64,000 nt of DNA from DASZYF01 sp035545535 (GTDB lineage: Bacteria; Actinomycetota; Actinomycetes; Mycobacteriales; CAJCIY01): positions 1-64,000 of the forward strand of contig DASZYF010000074.1 of NCBI GenBank assembly GCA_035545535.1, read 5' to 3'. The position numbers were made by a program, and so were the translations under genes. Positions within the stretch are counted from its first letter, which is position 1; each line of letters begins with the position of its first letter. This document shows, piece after piece, positions 24,856 to 33,952 of this stretch. The notes below the pieces were generated by a model. It did not search any database and had not been told where the DNA came from. It was given only the letters and a program-made list of their open reading frames with translations.

Positions 24856-26340
24856 CTAGCCGTCTTTGCTCTCTGCCTTGCCCGGGCCGGCCCAGCCGGC
24901 GCGGGTGGAGGCGAGCGCGGTGAGGCCGGCGGCGCCGACGAGCACGAACCAGATGACGTGGAAGCGGTGCAGCACCTGGTCCGGTGCGGGCGTGCCGAGG
25001 ATCGCCGCGAACAGGCTCACGCCGATCACCGCACCGAGCTGACGGAACGTGCCGTTGACGGCGCTGCCCGCCGCGTACTGCGCGGGCGGCAGCTCGTGCA
25101 CGGCGGCGCCGGACAGCAGCGCGAACGTGAGCCCGATGCCGATGCCGGACAGCAGCGCCACCGGCAGCCAGTGCGTCACGTAGTGCGCCTCGGAGCCGAC
25201 GCGCGTCGCGAGCAGCAGCGCCGCGCACGCGTAGACGATCGAGCCGGCGACCAGCGGTCCGCGATGGCCGCGCTTGTCGGCCACCCGACCGGCGACCGGC
25301 GCGACGAGCGCCGCGGTGAACGGGCCCGGCGTCACGGCGAGGGCGGCCTTCAGCACCGAGTAGTGCCACACGCTCTGCAAGAAGATGATGTTCGCGAGCA
25401 CGAGCCCGAAGAACGCGATGCTGAACAGCAGCGTCGCGACGTTGGCCCACGCCGCGGTCGGTGTGCGGAAGATCTGCGGGTCGATGACCGGGTCGTCCGC
25501 GGTGCGCAGGCGCTGCGCGAGCAGGACGAGCATCACCACGCCGCCGGCGATGAGCCCGATGACGCGCGCACTGCCCCAGCCCCAGGTCGGTCCCTGCACG
25601 ATGCCGAGGCACAGCGCGCCGGGAGCCGCGGCCAGCAGCGCGATGCCGAGCGGCTCGGGCAGGGCGCGGGGGTCGGGTTCGCGGTTCTCGGCGAGCACCG
25701 TGCGACCGAGCACGAGCGCGACCGCGCAGATCGGCACGTTGATGAGGAACACCCAGCGCCAGCTCGTGTGCTGCACGAGCAGTGCGCCGACGGTCGGTCC
25801 GGTCGCCGCGGCGAGCGCGCCCATGGCACCCCAGAGACCGACGGCGCTCGCGCGCTTCTGGATCGGCGTCGCCGCGAGCAGCAGGGACAGCGAGCTCGGC
25901 ACCATCGCCGCGGCGGCCGCGGCCTGCAGCGCGCGGAACGCGATGAGCGTGCCGGTGCCCGGCGCGAGCCCGCACGCCGCGCTCGTGACGGCGAAGCCGA
26001 TGAGGCCGATCTGGAACGTGCGCTTGCGGCCGTACTGGTCGGCGACCCGGCCCATCGTCATGAGCAGCGCCGCGAACACGAGCGAGTAGGCCGAGAAGAT
26101 CCACGACAGCCCGGCCGTCGAGGAGCGGAACGAGCGCTGGATCGCCTCGAACGCGACGTTCACGATCGTCGTGTCGAGGAACACGACGAACACGCCGGCC
26201 GAGGTCAGCGCGAGCACCGCGCCCGAGCGCGCGGGTGGGGCGACCGGGGTGGTGGCAGGGGTGGCCGGGGCGGTGACGGTGGCCGGTCCGGCGCCGGGAG
26301 CCTGCGAGCGGGCCGGGTTCGTGCCGGCGACGGACGTCAT
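24856..26340 (-). CDS. MFS drug efflux transporter (DHA2, EmrB/QacA type)
   Basis: 494 aa, 14 predicted membrane segments. Family motifs: FLDTTIVNVAFEAIQ in the first helix, MGRVADQYGRKRTFQ in the first cytoplasmic loop, and the antiporter region GLWGAMGALAAATGPTVGALL. It exports a hydrophobic compound or drug using the proton gradient. It is divergent from the HxlR regulator with an operator-like palindrome between them, so that regulator probably controls it. Confidence 0.9.
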   Translation of the reverse strand: MTSVAGTNPARSQAPGAGPATVTAPATPATTPVAPPARSGAVLALTSAGVFVVFLDTTIVNVAFEAIQRSFRSSTAGLSWIFSAYSLVFAALLMTMGRVADQYGRKRTFQIGLIGFAVTSAACGLAPGTGTLIAFRALQAAAAAAMVPSSLSLLLAATPIQKRASAVGLWGAMGALAAATGPTVGALLVQHTSWRWVFLINVPICAVALVLGRTVLAENREPDPRALPEPLGIALLAAAPGALCLGIVQGPTWGWGSARVIGLIAGGVVMLVLLAQRLRTADDPVIDPQIFRTPTAAWANVATLLFSIAFFGLVLANIIFLQSVWHYSVLKAALAVTPGPFTAALVAPVAGRVADKRGHRGPLVAGSIVYACAALLLATRVGSEAHYVTHWLPVALLSGIGIGLTFALLSGAAVHELPPAQYAAGSAVNGTFRQLGAVIGVSLFAAILGTPAPDQVLHRFHVIWFVLVGAAGLTALASTRAGWAGPGKAESKDG

Positions 26341-26358
26341 GGTCGTGACGCTAGACCT

Positions 26359-26381
26359 CTAAGTTCGAGAAGTGAACCTAG
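26359..26381. promoter_or_regulatory. Operator-like palindrome between MFS and hxlR genes
   Basis: CTAAGTTC, seven bases, GAACCTAG: seven of eight arm positions pair. It lies in the 73-nt gap between the divergent MFS and HxlR genes, 18 nt before the MFS start codon and 32 nt before the regulator start. Spacing and symmetry suit a winged-helix dimer such as HxlR. It is also noticeably richer in A+T than the surroundings. Confidence 0.65.
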
Positions 26382-26413
26382 TATTGGTGTGAGCCTGCGC
26401 ACAGAATGGAGCA

Positions 26414-26878
26414 GTGACAGTGGATCTGACCGGCCCCCGTGACTGCACGGTCGCCCGGGCCCTCGAGGTGCTGGGCGAGCGGTGGTCGCTGCTCGTGCTC
26501 CGCGAGCTCTTCCTCGGCAACCGGCGCTTCGCCGGCATCCAGGCGGCCACCGGCGCCCCGCGCGCGGTGCTGTCGGCTCGGCTGGAGAAGCTCGTCGCCG
26601 AGGGCCTCGTCGAGACGCGTGACTACCGCGAGGAGGGTCAGCGCACGCGCTCCGAGTACGTGCTCACCGAGAAGGGCAAGGACCTGCAGCCCGTGGTCAC
26701 CGCGCTGCGGCAGTGGGGCGACAAGTACCTCGCCGGTCCGGACGGGCCGCCCGTCGAGCTGCGCCACCGCGACTGCGGTGAGCGTGTGCGCGTCGCGATC
26801 GTCTGCGACGCCGGCCACGAGCTGCCCGGCACCGGCCGCGGCGTGCAGGTCGTCCGCCGCGACGCGGTACGGGCCTAG
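26414..26878 (+). CDS. HxlR-family transcriptional regulator
   Basis: 154 aa. The HxlR winged helix is clear: CTVARALEVLGERWSLLVLRELFLGNRRFAGIQ, the recognition region RAVLSARLEKLVAEGLV and the wing RTRSEYVLTEKGKDL. The C-terminal part has RHRDCGERV and VCDAGHEL. The two Cys could sense redox or bind metal, and many HxlR proteins sense quinones or aldehydes through Cys. It probably represses the divergent MFS pump. Confidence 0.88.
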   Translation: MTVDLTGPRDCTVARALEVLGERWSLLVLRELFLGNRRFAGIQAATGAPRAVLSARLEKLVAEGLVETRDYREEGQRTRSEYVLTEKGKDLQPVVTALRQWGDKYLAGPDGPPVELRHRDCGERVRVAIVCDAGHELPGTGRGVQVVRRDAVRA

Positions 26879-26925
26879 GCCGGCCCGGTACCGGCCGGTG
26901 CCGACGACCTCGGCAGACTGTCGCC

Positions 26926-28344
26926 GTGCCTGATCATCTCGACCGGCTCTCCAGCGTCGACGCGAGCTTCCTGCACGCCGAGGACACCAGCCCGGCCGCG
27001 CACATGCACATCGGCGGCCTGGCCATCTTCGAAGGGCCGGCGCCCAGCGGCGCGGACCTGCGCGCCCACGTCGCGAGCCGGCTGCCGCTGCTGCCGCGGT
27101 TCCGCCAGCGGCTGGTGCCCGCGCCGTTCGGCACCGGCCGTCCGCTGTGGGCCGACGACCCGTCGTTCTCGCTGAGCTACCACGTGCGGCACTCCGCGCT
27201 GCCGAGCCCGGGCAGCGAGGAGCAGCTGCTCACGTTCGTCAGCCGCATCACCAGCCAGCGCCTCGACCGCTCGAAGCCGCTGTGGGAGATGTACCTCGTC
27301 GAAGGTCTCGACGGCGGGCGCTGGGCGCTCGTCACGAAGACGCACCACGCGATGGTCGACGGCGTCAGCGGCGTCGACCTGCTCACCGCGCTGGTCGACC
27401 TCACCCCCGAGTCGCGCACGATCGATCCCGACACGTGGACGCCGATGAAGGCGCCCGGCACCGTCGGCCTGCTCGCCCGCGGGGTCACCGACGGCGCGCG
27501 CACGGCGCTCGGCATCGGGCAGGGCGTGCTCGCCCGCGTGACGCATCCCGAGCGCACGGTCGCGGCGCTCGGCCGCACGCTGTCCGGCTTCCGTGACCTC
27601 GGAGGCAAGGTCCTCGGGGGTGCGCCGCCGAGCCCGCTCAACGGGCCGGTCACCCCGCACCGGCAGCTCGCCGTCGCGCGCACCGACCTCGAGGACTACA
27701 AGCGCATCAAGAGCGTGCTCGGCGGCTCCGTCAACGACACGGTCATCGCGGTGGTCGCGGGCGCGCTGCGCACCTGGCTCGACGAGCACGGCCACAACCC
27801 CGACGACCTGCCGCTGCGCGCCCTGGTGCCGGTCAGCGTGCGCAGCGAGGAGCAGAAGGGCGCGCTCGGCAACCAGATCACGGTCCTCGTCGCCCCGCTG
27901 CCCGTGCAGGAGCGCGATCCCGTGCAGCGCCTCGCGGCCGCCCGCACGACGATGGACGGCCTGAAGCGCGGCACGCAGGCCGTCGCGGCGCGGGCGATGA
28001 CGCGCATGGAGGACTTCCTGCCGCCGACGGTGCTCGCGCAGGCATCGCGCCTGTCGTTCTCGAGCCGGCTGTTCAACCTGCTCGTCACCAACGTTCCTGG
28101 CCCGCAGTTCCCGGTGTACGTGCTCGGGCGCAAGCTCATCGAGCTCGTGCCGCTCGCGTTCCTCGCGCCGCAGCACCGCCTCGCCATCGCGATCGTGTCC
28201 TACGACGGATCCGTGGTGCTCGGCCTGCTCGGCGACCGCGACGGGGTGCCCGACCTCGACGGACTGGCGAAGGGCATCGAGGTCGCGCTCGCGGAGCTCG
28301 TCGACGCCGCCGGCGCGGCCGATCAGGCAGCGGCTGACGGCTGA
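26926..28344 (+). CDS. Wax ester synthase/diacylglycerol acyltransferase (WS/DGAT)
   Basis: 472 aa, usual family length. It transfers an acyl group from acyl-CoA to diacylglycerol or a fatty alcohol to make storage lipid at the membrane. The start DRLSSVDASFLHAED, the catalytic motif THHAMVDGVSG (HHxxxDG) near residue 140, PLWEMYLVEGL and the C-terminal VTNVPGPQFP are all present. GTG start. It is convergent with the esterase gene, with stops overlapping by 22 nt. Confidence 0.92.
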   Translation: MPDHLDRLSSVDASFLHAEDTSPAAHMHIGGLAIFEGPAPSGADLRAHVASRLPLLPRFRQRLVPAPFGTGRPLWADDPSFSLSYHVRHSALPSPGSEEQLLTFVSRITSQRLDRSKPLWEMYLVEGLDGGRWALVTKTHHAMVDGVSGVDLLTALVDLTPESRTIDPDTWTPMKAPGTVGLLARGVTDGARTALGIGQGVLARVTHPERTVAALGRTLSGFRDLGGKVLGGAPPSPLNGPVTPHRQLAVARTDLEDYKRIKSVLGGSVNDTVIAVVAGALRTWLDEHGHNPDDLPLRALVPVSVRSEEQKGALGNQITVLVAPLPVQERDPVQRLAAARTTMDGLKRGTQAVAARAMTRMEDFLPPTVLAQASRLSFSSRLFNLLVTNVPGPQFPVYVLGRKLIELVPLAFLAPQHRLAIAIVSYDGSVVLGLLGDRDGVPDLDGLAKGIEVALAELVDAAGAADQAAADG

Positions 28345-29231
28345 CCCGTCGGCGCCGGTGCGTGCTCGTCGATGAACGTGCGCAGCAGCGTGTTCGTGTC
28401 GACGGCGTCGTGCCGGCGGTGCGCGAACCACACATGCCCGCCGCGGCGGTCCTCGACGTAGCGCAGGTACGCGCCGCCGCGGCAGCGCAGCACGTCCTGG
28501 AGCACGGCCCGGCTCGCCGTGGCCGTGTTGCGGCAGCCGCCCACGAGGCGCCGCCATGTGCCCAGCAGGTAGCCGTCGGAGTGCAGGTGGGTCGCGAGGT
28601 ACGCGCTGTAGCGGGCGCCCGCGATCGGCACGCTGCGGTCGCGCCCGCCGCGCACCACGAGCACCTGGGACGTGAACGCCGGGCAGTCGTCGACCTGGAG
28701 GTTCGCGGACACGAGCACCACGCCGGTGAACCGGCCGATGCCGTCGCAGCTCATGCGCGCGGCCATCATGCCGCCGTTGGACAGGCCCAGCGCGAAGCGC
28801 GGCAGGTCGCTGATGCCGAGCGCGCCCGTGACGTGCTCCTCGAGCTCGGCGAGCCGGTGCTCGTCGTCGAAGCCCTGGGCCGCTGCGGAGCCGCAGCAGA
28901 AGCCCGCGTTCCACGACCGGCCGATGCCCGCCGGCACGGCGACCACCCAGGCGTGTCGCGCCGCCAGGGCGAAGATCCCCGAGGTGGCCTCGAGCGTCTG
29001 CGGCGTGTGCTGGTAGTTGTGCAGGGCCAGCACGAACGCGCGAGGCGGGGTGTCGGGGACGAACAGGTCGTAGGCGCGGCCCTCGAAGGCGAGCCCCTGG
29101 TAGGTGCCCGCGACCGCCGGCACCGCGGCGTTCGCGGCGCCGTCGTCCGCGGCGGCCGGGGCGGCGAAGGCGCTCAGCAGTCCCGCCGCCGCGACGGCGA
29201 CCAGCGCCCGGGCCCACCGTCGTGCGTCCAC
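28323..29231 (-). CDS. Secreted PHB-depolymerase/feruloyl-esterase-like alpha/beta hydrolase
   Basis: 302 aa. GTG at 29231 behind a GAGGGGG ribosome-binding site; signal peptide at residues 1-28. The catalytic Ser lies in GLSNGGMMA, the Asp probably in RGGRDRSVP, and the His in RGGHVWFAH. The segment SWNAGFCCGSAAAQGFDDEHRLAEL is typical of the LpqC/poly(3-hydroxybutyrate) depolymerase group (CE1-like). It cleaves an ester outside the cell; the natural substrate may be a polyester or a plant/cell-wall ester. Confidence 0.85.
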   Translation of the reverse strand: MDARRWARALVAVAAAGLLSAFAAPAAADDGAANAAVPAVAGTYQGLAFEGRAYDLFVPDTPPRAFVLALHNYQHTPQTLEATSGIFALAARHAWVVAVPAGIGRSWNAGFCCGSAAAQGFDDEHRLAELEEHVTGALGISDLPRFALGLSNGGMMAARMSCDGIGRFTGVVLVSANLQVDDCPAFTSQVLVVRGGRDRSVPIAGARYSAYLATHLHSDGYLLGTWRRLVGGCRNTATASRAVLQDVLRCRGGAYLRYVEDRRGGHVWFAHRRHDAVDTNTLLRTFIDEHAPAPTGQPSAAA

Positions 29232-29340
29232 CCGGAACCCCCTCGCGCAACCTCTCGGCGCCCACGTGCGTTGTGTGGATGAGGGACGAGCCCGACGCCC
29301 GCGTTCCGTAACGCTGTTCGCGGGTCCGGCCGATCCCCAC

Positions 29341-31287
29341 ATGCGACCATCGAGGGGCGGGAACCGCCCCGCTCCGCCACCACCGACCCTCGAGGGGGAT
29401 GTCATCCGCGCACGACCGGGGCGCCGCTCGCTCTTCGCTGCAGTGGTCGCCGGGCTTGGGCTCGTCGTCGCCGTCAGCGGCGCGGCCGGCACCGCCTCTG
29501 CCGCCTCCGCCGCTCCCACGAAGGTGACGGCGCCGGCCGCCAAGGCGGTCGTCCCGGACGTCCAGCTGGCCATCCCGTCGGTCACCAACCTCGGGCCGGC
29601 CATCCCGCGCGACTTCCTCGGCATCTCCTACGAGGCGGCGTCGCTGCCCCAGGCGCAGTGGGACCCGACCCAGAGCAACCTGGCGCGGCTGATCGGCACG
29701 CTCGGCCCGGGCGTCATCCGGTTCGGCGGCAGCACGCTCGACGCCAACGTGGCGTGGACCAACGGGGTCCTCTGCACCAAGCCGTCGTGGGCGAGCGTCA
29801 CCGTCACCAAGGCCGACCTGCAGCGCCTCGCGCTGTTCGCGCAGCAGAGCGGCTGGCGCGTCATCCTCGGCGTCAACTTCGGCCACTTCAACCCGACCTG
29901 CGCCGGCGACGAGGCCCGCGTCGCCCAGCAGGTGCTCGGCGACTCGCTCGTAGGTGTCGAGATCGGCAACGAGCCCGAGGCTTACGTCGCCTACGGCCTG
30001 CGGCCCGGCTCATCGCCGTCGGGGTGCAGCACCAACGCGACGAGCCCGTCGTACGACCCGAGCTGCGACCCCGGCTGGCCGGCGAGCGACAGCAGCTCCG
30101 GTCCCGAGAACTACGCCTACGTGCAGGGCGGCGATCCGTTCGCCGCCTACACCTACCAGGTGCAGCAGTACCGCAACGCCATCCAGTCGGTCGCACCCGG
30201 CGTCGCCGTCCTCGGCCCCGCGTCCAACGGCGCGGGCTACCTCAACGCCTACGCCGCGGTGAACGGCGTGCCCGGCCAGCCGCTCACCTCGCACGTCTAC
30301 GCCACCGGCGTGTGCCCGAACATGCCGGTCCCGTCGATCAGCTCGATCCTCGGCGGGGCCGTCACCGGGCTCATCGACAAGCTCATCAAGACCGACGTCG
30401 GCGTCGGCAACAACAACGGCATGCCCGTGCGCATCGCCGAGACGAACAACGTCGCGTGCGGTGGCGAGGACGGCGTCAGCAACGTGCACGCCAGCGCGCT
30501 GTGGGCGGCCAACACGCTCGGCCTCGCCGCGACCGACGGCGCGTCCGGCATCAACTTCCACGCGGGCCGTCCCGGCGTGTGCGGCGACGGCACCACGCCG
30601 TGGTACACGCCCATCTGCGCGAGCAGCGACGAGGACCTCGCGAACGGCATCTTCACCGCGCAGCCCGAGTGGTACGCGATGGAGATGTACAGCTCCTTCG
30701 TCGGCACCCGCGTGCTGTCGATCCTGCGCGAGGCCACGGTCAACGTGCGCGCCTACGCGACCGTCGACGCGGCCGGCGTGGTGCGCGTGATGGTCGACGA
30801 CATGGCTCCGACAGGCCAGCAGGTGGTGCACCTCAAGCTCCCGCCGACGTTCGGCGTGGCCAGCGAGACGCTGCTCACCGGCCTGTCCCTCGACGCCCGG
30901 TTCGGCACCGCCTACGGCGGCCAGACCGCCCGCAGCGACGGCACGTTCGGCCCGGTCATCCCGCAGTCGGTCCCGGACCGGGCGGGCGACCTCATCTACA
31001 CCCAGCCCGCCGGCTCGGTGGCGGTGCTCACCCTCAGCCAGGCCTGCACGCTGCCGAAGGCCGTGGGCATGTCGCTCGCGGCGGCCACCAAGGCGCTCAC
31101 CCAGCGCGGCTGCACGCTCGGCGCCGTCAACAAGGTCAAGCCCCCGAAGCGGCACAAGCCGTTCCTGGTCGCCGCCCAGCAGTTCCCGCCGAACCGCGTG
31201 GTGGCCTACCTCTCCAGCGTGAAGCTGCGGCTGGTCGCCAAGCCGCTGCCGAAGCCGAAGAAGAAGCGAACCCTCCTGCACCACTAG
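29341..31287 (+). CDS. Secreted GH79-like glycoside hydrolase with PASTA domain
   Basis: 648 aa. The ATG at 29341 is the only in-frame start before the signal peptide (SLFAAVVAGLGLVVAVSGAAG), leaving a 25-residue n-region. A TIM barrel follows (DFLGISYEA, GVIRFGGSTLDANVAW). The acid/base Glu is in VEIGNEPEAY near residue 208 and the nucleophile Glu in RIAETNNVACGG near 365. This is the GH79 (beta-glucuronidase/heparanase) layout, with a beta-sandwich to about 560. Residues 568-636 form one PASTA unit (AVGMSLAAATKALTQRGCTLG), which in other proteins binds peptidoglycan, then a Lys-rich tail. It likely acts on a uronic-acid-containing polymer at the cell wall. Confidence 0.85.
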   Translation: MRPSRGGNRPAPPPPTLEGDVIRARPGRRSLFAAVVAGLGLVVAVSGAAGTASAASAAPTKVTAPAAKAVVPDVQLAIPSVTNLGPAIPRDFLGISYEAASLPQAQWDPTQSNLARLIGTLGPGVIRFGGSTLDANVAWTNGVLCTKPSWASVTVTKADLQRLALFAQQSGWRVILGVNFGHFNPTCAGDEARVAQQVLGDSLVGVEIGNEPEAYVAYGLRPGSSPSGCSTNATSPSYDPSCDPGWPASDSSSGPENYAYVQGGDPFAAYTYQVQQYRNAIQSVAPGVAVLGPASNGAGYLNAYAAVNGVPGQPLTSHVYATGVCPNMPVPSISSILGGAVTGLIDKLIKTDVGVGNNNGMPVRIAETNNVACGGEDGVSNVHASALWAANTLGLAATDGASGINFHAGRPGVCGDGTTPWYTPICASSDEDLANGIFTAQPEWYAMEMYSSFVGTRVLSILREATVNVRAYATVDAAGVVRVMVDDMAPTGQQVVHLKLPPTFGVASETLLTGLSLDARFGTAYGGQTARSDGTFGPVIPQSVPDRAGDLIYTQPAGSVAVLTLSQACTLPKAVGMSLAAATKALTQRGCTLGAVNKVKPPKRHKPFLVAAQQFPPNRVVAYLSSVKLRLVAKPLPKPKKKRTLLHH

Positions 31288-31317
31288 CGACGCCCACGGT
31301 TCGTGTGACGTTCACCC

Positions 31318-31350
31318 CTTCACATGAATCCCTCACCTTCCCCCGATAAT
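31318..31350 (+). promoter_or_regulatory. Possible promoter of the PAP2-glycosyltransferase operon
   Basis: TTCACA at 31318 and GATAAT at 31345-31350, with a longer-than-ideal 21-nt spacer, lie in a locally A/T-richer stretch. If the -10 is real, transcription would begin about 31357-31361, so the GTG at 31361 could be translated almost leaderless, while the ATG at 31379 has a GGGGGAA site. Confidence 0.35.
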
Positions 31351-31378
31351 CTCGAGCCCTGTGCCTCGGGGGAACGTG

Positions 31379-33952
31379 ATGTCGCGCGCCCGGCGGGTGC
31401 TCATCGGGTCAGGACGCGATGCTCGGCCGGCCCTGCTGGGCCAGCTGCTCGTCATCGGTCTGTTCCTCGGCTTCTACGACGCGCTGCGCAACCTGGCGGC
31501 CACCCGGGTGGGGACGGCCGAGGCCGCCGCCCGCGCAGTGCTGTCGGCCGAGCGCTGGCTGCACCTGGACGTCGAGCGGCCCCTCAACTCCTGGCTCGCC
31601 GGTCACCCCGCCCTCGGGCTGCTCGCCGGTGACTGGTACGACACCGCGCACTTCTTCGTCACGCTGCCGCTGCTGTTCTTCGTCTGGTGGCGCGCCGCCC
31701 CGCCGGTCTACCGGCGCCTGCGCGACGTCCTGCTGCTCACCAACGTCATCGGCTTCGTCGTCTACCTCGCCGTGCCGCTCGCACCCCCGCGCCTGCTGCC
31801 AGGCCACGGCTACGTCGACATCGTCGCCACGCGCCACGCGCTCGGCGGCTGGTCGGCGACGCTGACGAGCGCGGCCGACCAGTACGGCGCGATGCCGTCG
31901 CTGCACGTCGGCTGGGCGCTGTGGTGCACGCTCGTAGTCTTCACGCTGACCAAGCGCGCGGCGCTGCGCACCGCCGCGGTCGCCTACCCGCTGCTCACGA
32001 CCGTCGTCATCCTGGCCACCGGCAACCACTGGCTGCTCGACGCCGCCGCGGGCGCGGCGTGCCTCGCGCTCGGTGCGGTGGGCGCTGCGCTGCTCGCCCG
32101 CCGGGCCGAGCTGAGGGTCGCCGCAGCCGCACCCCGGCGGCGCGTGCTGATCCTGTCGGCGTCGATGGGTGCCGGTCACGACGGCGCGGCGCGCGAGATG
32201 GCCCGCCGGCTCGAGCTCACCGGGCACGAGGTCGCCATCCGCGACTACCTGCCGACGGTGCCGTTCAAGCTGGGCTACTTCATCCGCTGGTTCTACGAGA
32301 TGCAGCTCGAGCACGCGCCGGCGACGTATGAGTGGCACTACGCGAAGATGCGCACGAGTCGCATCACGATGGTCCTGACCACCTGGTACGCGGGCCTGGC
32401 GAAGTGGCGCGTCCTGCGCATGGTGCGGCGCCTGCACGCGGACGTCGTCGTGTCCACCTACCCGCTCGCATCACAGGTGCTCGGCATGCTGCGCGCGCTC
32501 GGCCGCCTGCCGATCCCGACGGCGACGTTCGTCACCGACTTCTCGGTGCACCCGGCGATCGTCAGCAAGCACGTCGACGTGAACCTCTGCATCACGCCGG
32601 CGGCGGCGCGCGAGTCGACGCGCCTGTGCGGGCGCCCGTCGGTGGCGACCGGCCCGCTCATCCCCGACGCGTTCCGCGAGCCGATGTCGGCCGACGAGCG
32701 CGTCGCGGTGCGCGCGGAGCTCGGCCTGCCCGTCAGCGGTGTCGTCGCGCTCGTCGTCGCGGGTTCGTGGGGCGTCGGCAACGTGCGGGCGACGGTCGAG
32801 CGCCTCGCCGGCGACGGCAGCATCACGCCGCTGGTGGTGTGCGGCCGCAACGAGGTCATGCGCGCGGAGCTCGACGCGCTGCCCGGTGTCGTCGCGCTCG
32901 GCTGGCGCTCCGACATGCCGCGCCTGCTGCGCGCGTGCGACGTGGTCGTCGAGAACGCGGGTGGGCTCACCGCCATGGAGGCGATGGCCGCGGGGATCCC
33001 GGTCGTCTCGCACGAGACCATCCCGGGGCACGGCGGCCACAACGCCGAGGAGATGGAGGCCGCGGGCGTCACCAGCTGGGTGCGCGACTCCGACCAGCTC
33101 GTGCCGACCGTGCATGCGCTCGCCTCGGGCCGCGCGGGTCAGAAGCAGCGCGAGGCCGCCCTGGGCTTGTTCGTCGCCGACGCCGCGGTGGTCATCGCCG
33201 AGCTCGCCCGCTCGCGCGACCTCGGCTCCGCGCTCGCGACCGCCGGCCTCGTCACGCCGCCCGGCGCGCGGCTCGCGGCGCCGAGCCCCGTGCTGCGCAC
33301 GCGCCGTCGCGTCGTGGTCGGCGGCACCGCCGTGGCGGCGGCGTTCTTCACCGGCACCACCGGTGTGGCCATCGCCACCGACCACGGGCTCGGCGTCACC
33401 ACCGCGCACCGGCACCCGGGCAACGTCTACGTCGTCGTGCGCCTCACCGACGACGACCTCCGGCAGCCCGGCATCGCCGCTCTGCTGCGCTCGGTGCAGG
33501 GCACCGGCGCGGTCGACCGTGAGGTGGTGCGCACCGATCCCGCCCGCGTGCGCTCGCTCGCCGCCGCCGGTGTGCCCCTCGCGAACGCGGGCTGCGGTCG
33601 CCGCGGCTGGATCGTGCCGGACCGGGCGCACCAGGACCTGGTCGATGAGCGCACCGCGCTCGCGCAGGTGACCGGGACCAAGCAGTGGGTGTTCGTCGCC
33701 AGCCGCAAGCTCTCGGTCGTCGACCTCGGCACCGCGCTCGTCGCCGACGACCGCATCGTGCGGCCGGACGAAGTCGTGCCCGCGGGCACCGCCGTGCCGG
33801 TGCTCGGCCGCAACGGCGTGGTCCTGCTCGTCGACGGCCGCGCTGCGTCGGCGTCGGTGCTCGCGACCACGTTGCGGCACGTGGTCCGGCAGGTGTCGGC
33901 CGAGGGGCTGGAGCTCCGGCCGCTGACCGAGATCGCCCCGCGCCCCGCATGA
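31379..33952 (+). CDS. Fusion: PAP2 phosphatase, MGDG-synthase-like glycosyltransferase, deacetylase-like end
   Basis: 857 aa. Residues 1-245 are a multi-span PAP2/AUR1-like domain with GAMPSLHVGW near 170 and GNHWLLDAAAG near 215, the His-containing motifs of lipid phosphatases. Residues 250-630 are a GT28 diacylglycerol glycosyltransferase: LILSASMGAGHDGAA near 257 and ENAGGLTAMEAMAAGIPVVS near 523. A membrane helix near 650 follows. The last 180 residues (VYVVVRLTDDDL to EGLELRPLTEI) resemble a worn NodB deacetylase fold without its metal-binding residues; that part is inference. Together they suggest synthesis or remodelling of a glycolipid or lipid-linked polymer at the membrane. GTG 31361 is an alternative start. 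It overlaps the true deacetylase gene (ATGA). Confidence 0.85.
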   Translation: MSRARRVLIGSGRDARPALLGQLLVIGLFLGFYDALRNLAATRVGTAEAAARAVLSAERWLHLDVERPLNSWLAGHPALGLLAGDWYDTAHFFVTLPLLFFVWWRAAPPVYRRLRDVLLLTNVIGFVVYLAVPLAPPRLLPGHGYVDIVATRHALGGWSATLTSAADQYGAMPSLHVGWALWCTLVVFTLTKRAALRTAAVAYPLLTTVVILATGNHWLLDAAAGAACLALGAVGAALLARRAELRVAAAAPRRRVLILSASMGAGHDGAAREMARRLELTGHEVAIRDYLPTVPFKLGYFIRWFYEMQLEHAPATYEWHYAKMRTSRITMVLTTWYAGLAKWRVLRMVRRLHADVVVSTYPLASQVLGMLRALGRLPIPTATFVTDFSVHPAIVSKHVDVNLCITPAAARESTRLCGRPSVATGPLIPDAFREPMSADERVAVRAELGLPVSGVVALVVAGSWGVGNVRATVERLAGDGSITPLVVCGRNEVMRAELDALPGVVALGWRSDMPRLLRACDVVVENAGGLTAMEAMAAGIPVVSHETIPGHGGHNAEEMEAAGVTSWVRDSDQLVPTVHALASGRAGQKQREAALGLFVADAAVVIAELARSRDLGSALATAGLVTPPGARLAAPSPVLRTRRRVVVGGTAVAAAFFTGTTGVAIATDHGLGVTTAHRHPGNVYVVVRLTDDDLRQPGIAALLRSVQGTGAVDREVVRTDPARVRSLAAAGVPLANAGCGRRGWIVPDRAHQDLVDERTALAQVTGTKQWVFVASRKLSVVDLGTALVADDRIVRPDEVVPAGTAVPVLGRNGVVLLVDGRAASASVLATTLRHVVRQVSAEGLELRPLTEIAPRPA

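Noticed and set aside
26875..29886. 1003-codon minus-strand frame across WS/DGAT, the esterase and the GH79 gene
   Set aside because: Same shadow effect; it crosses three genes on both strands, each with conserved catalytic motifs.
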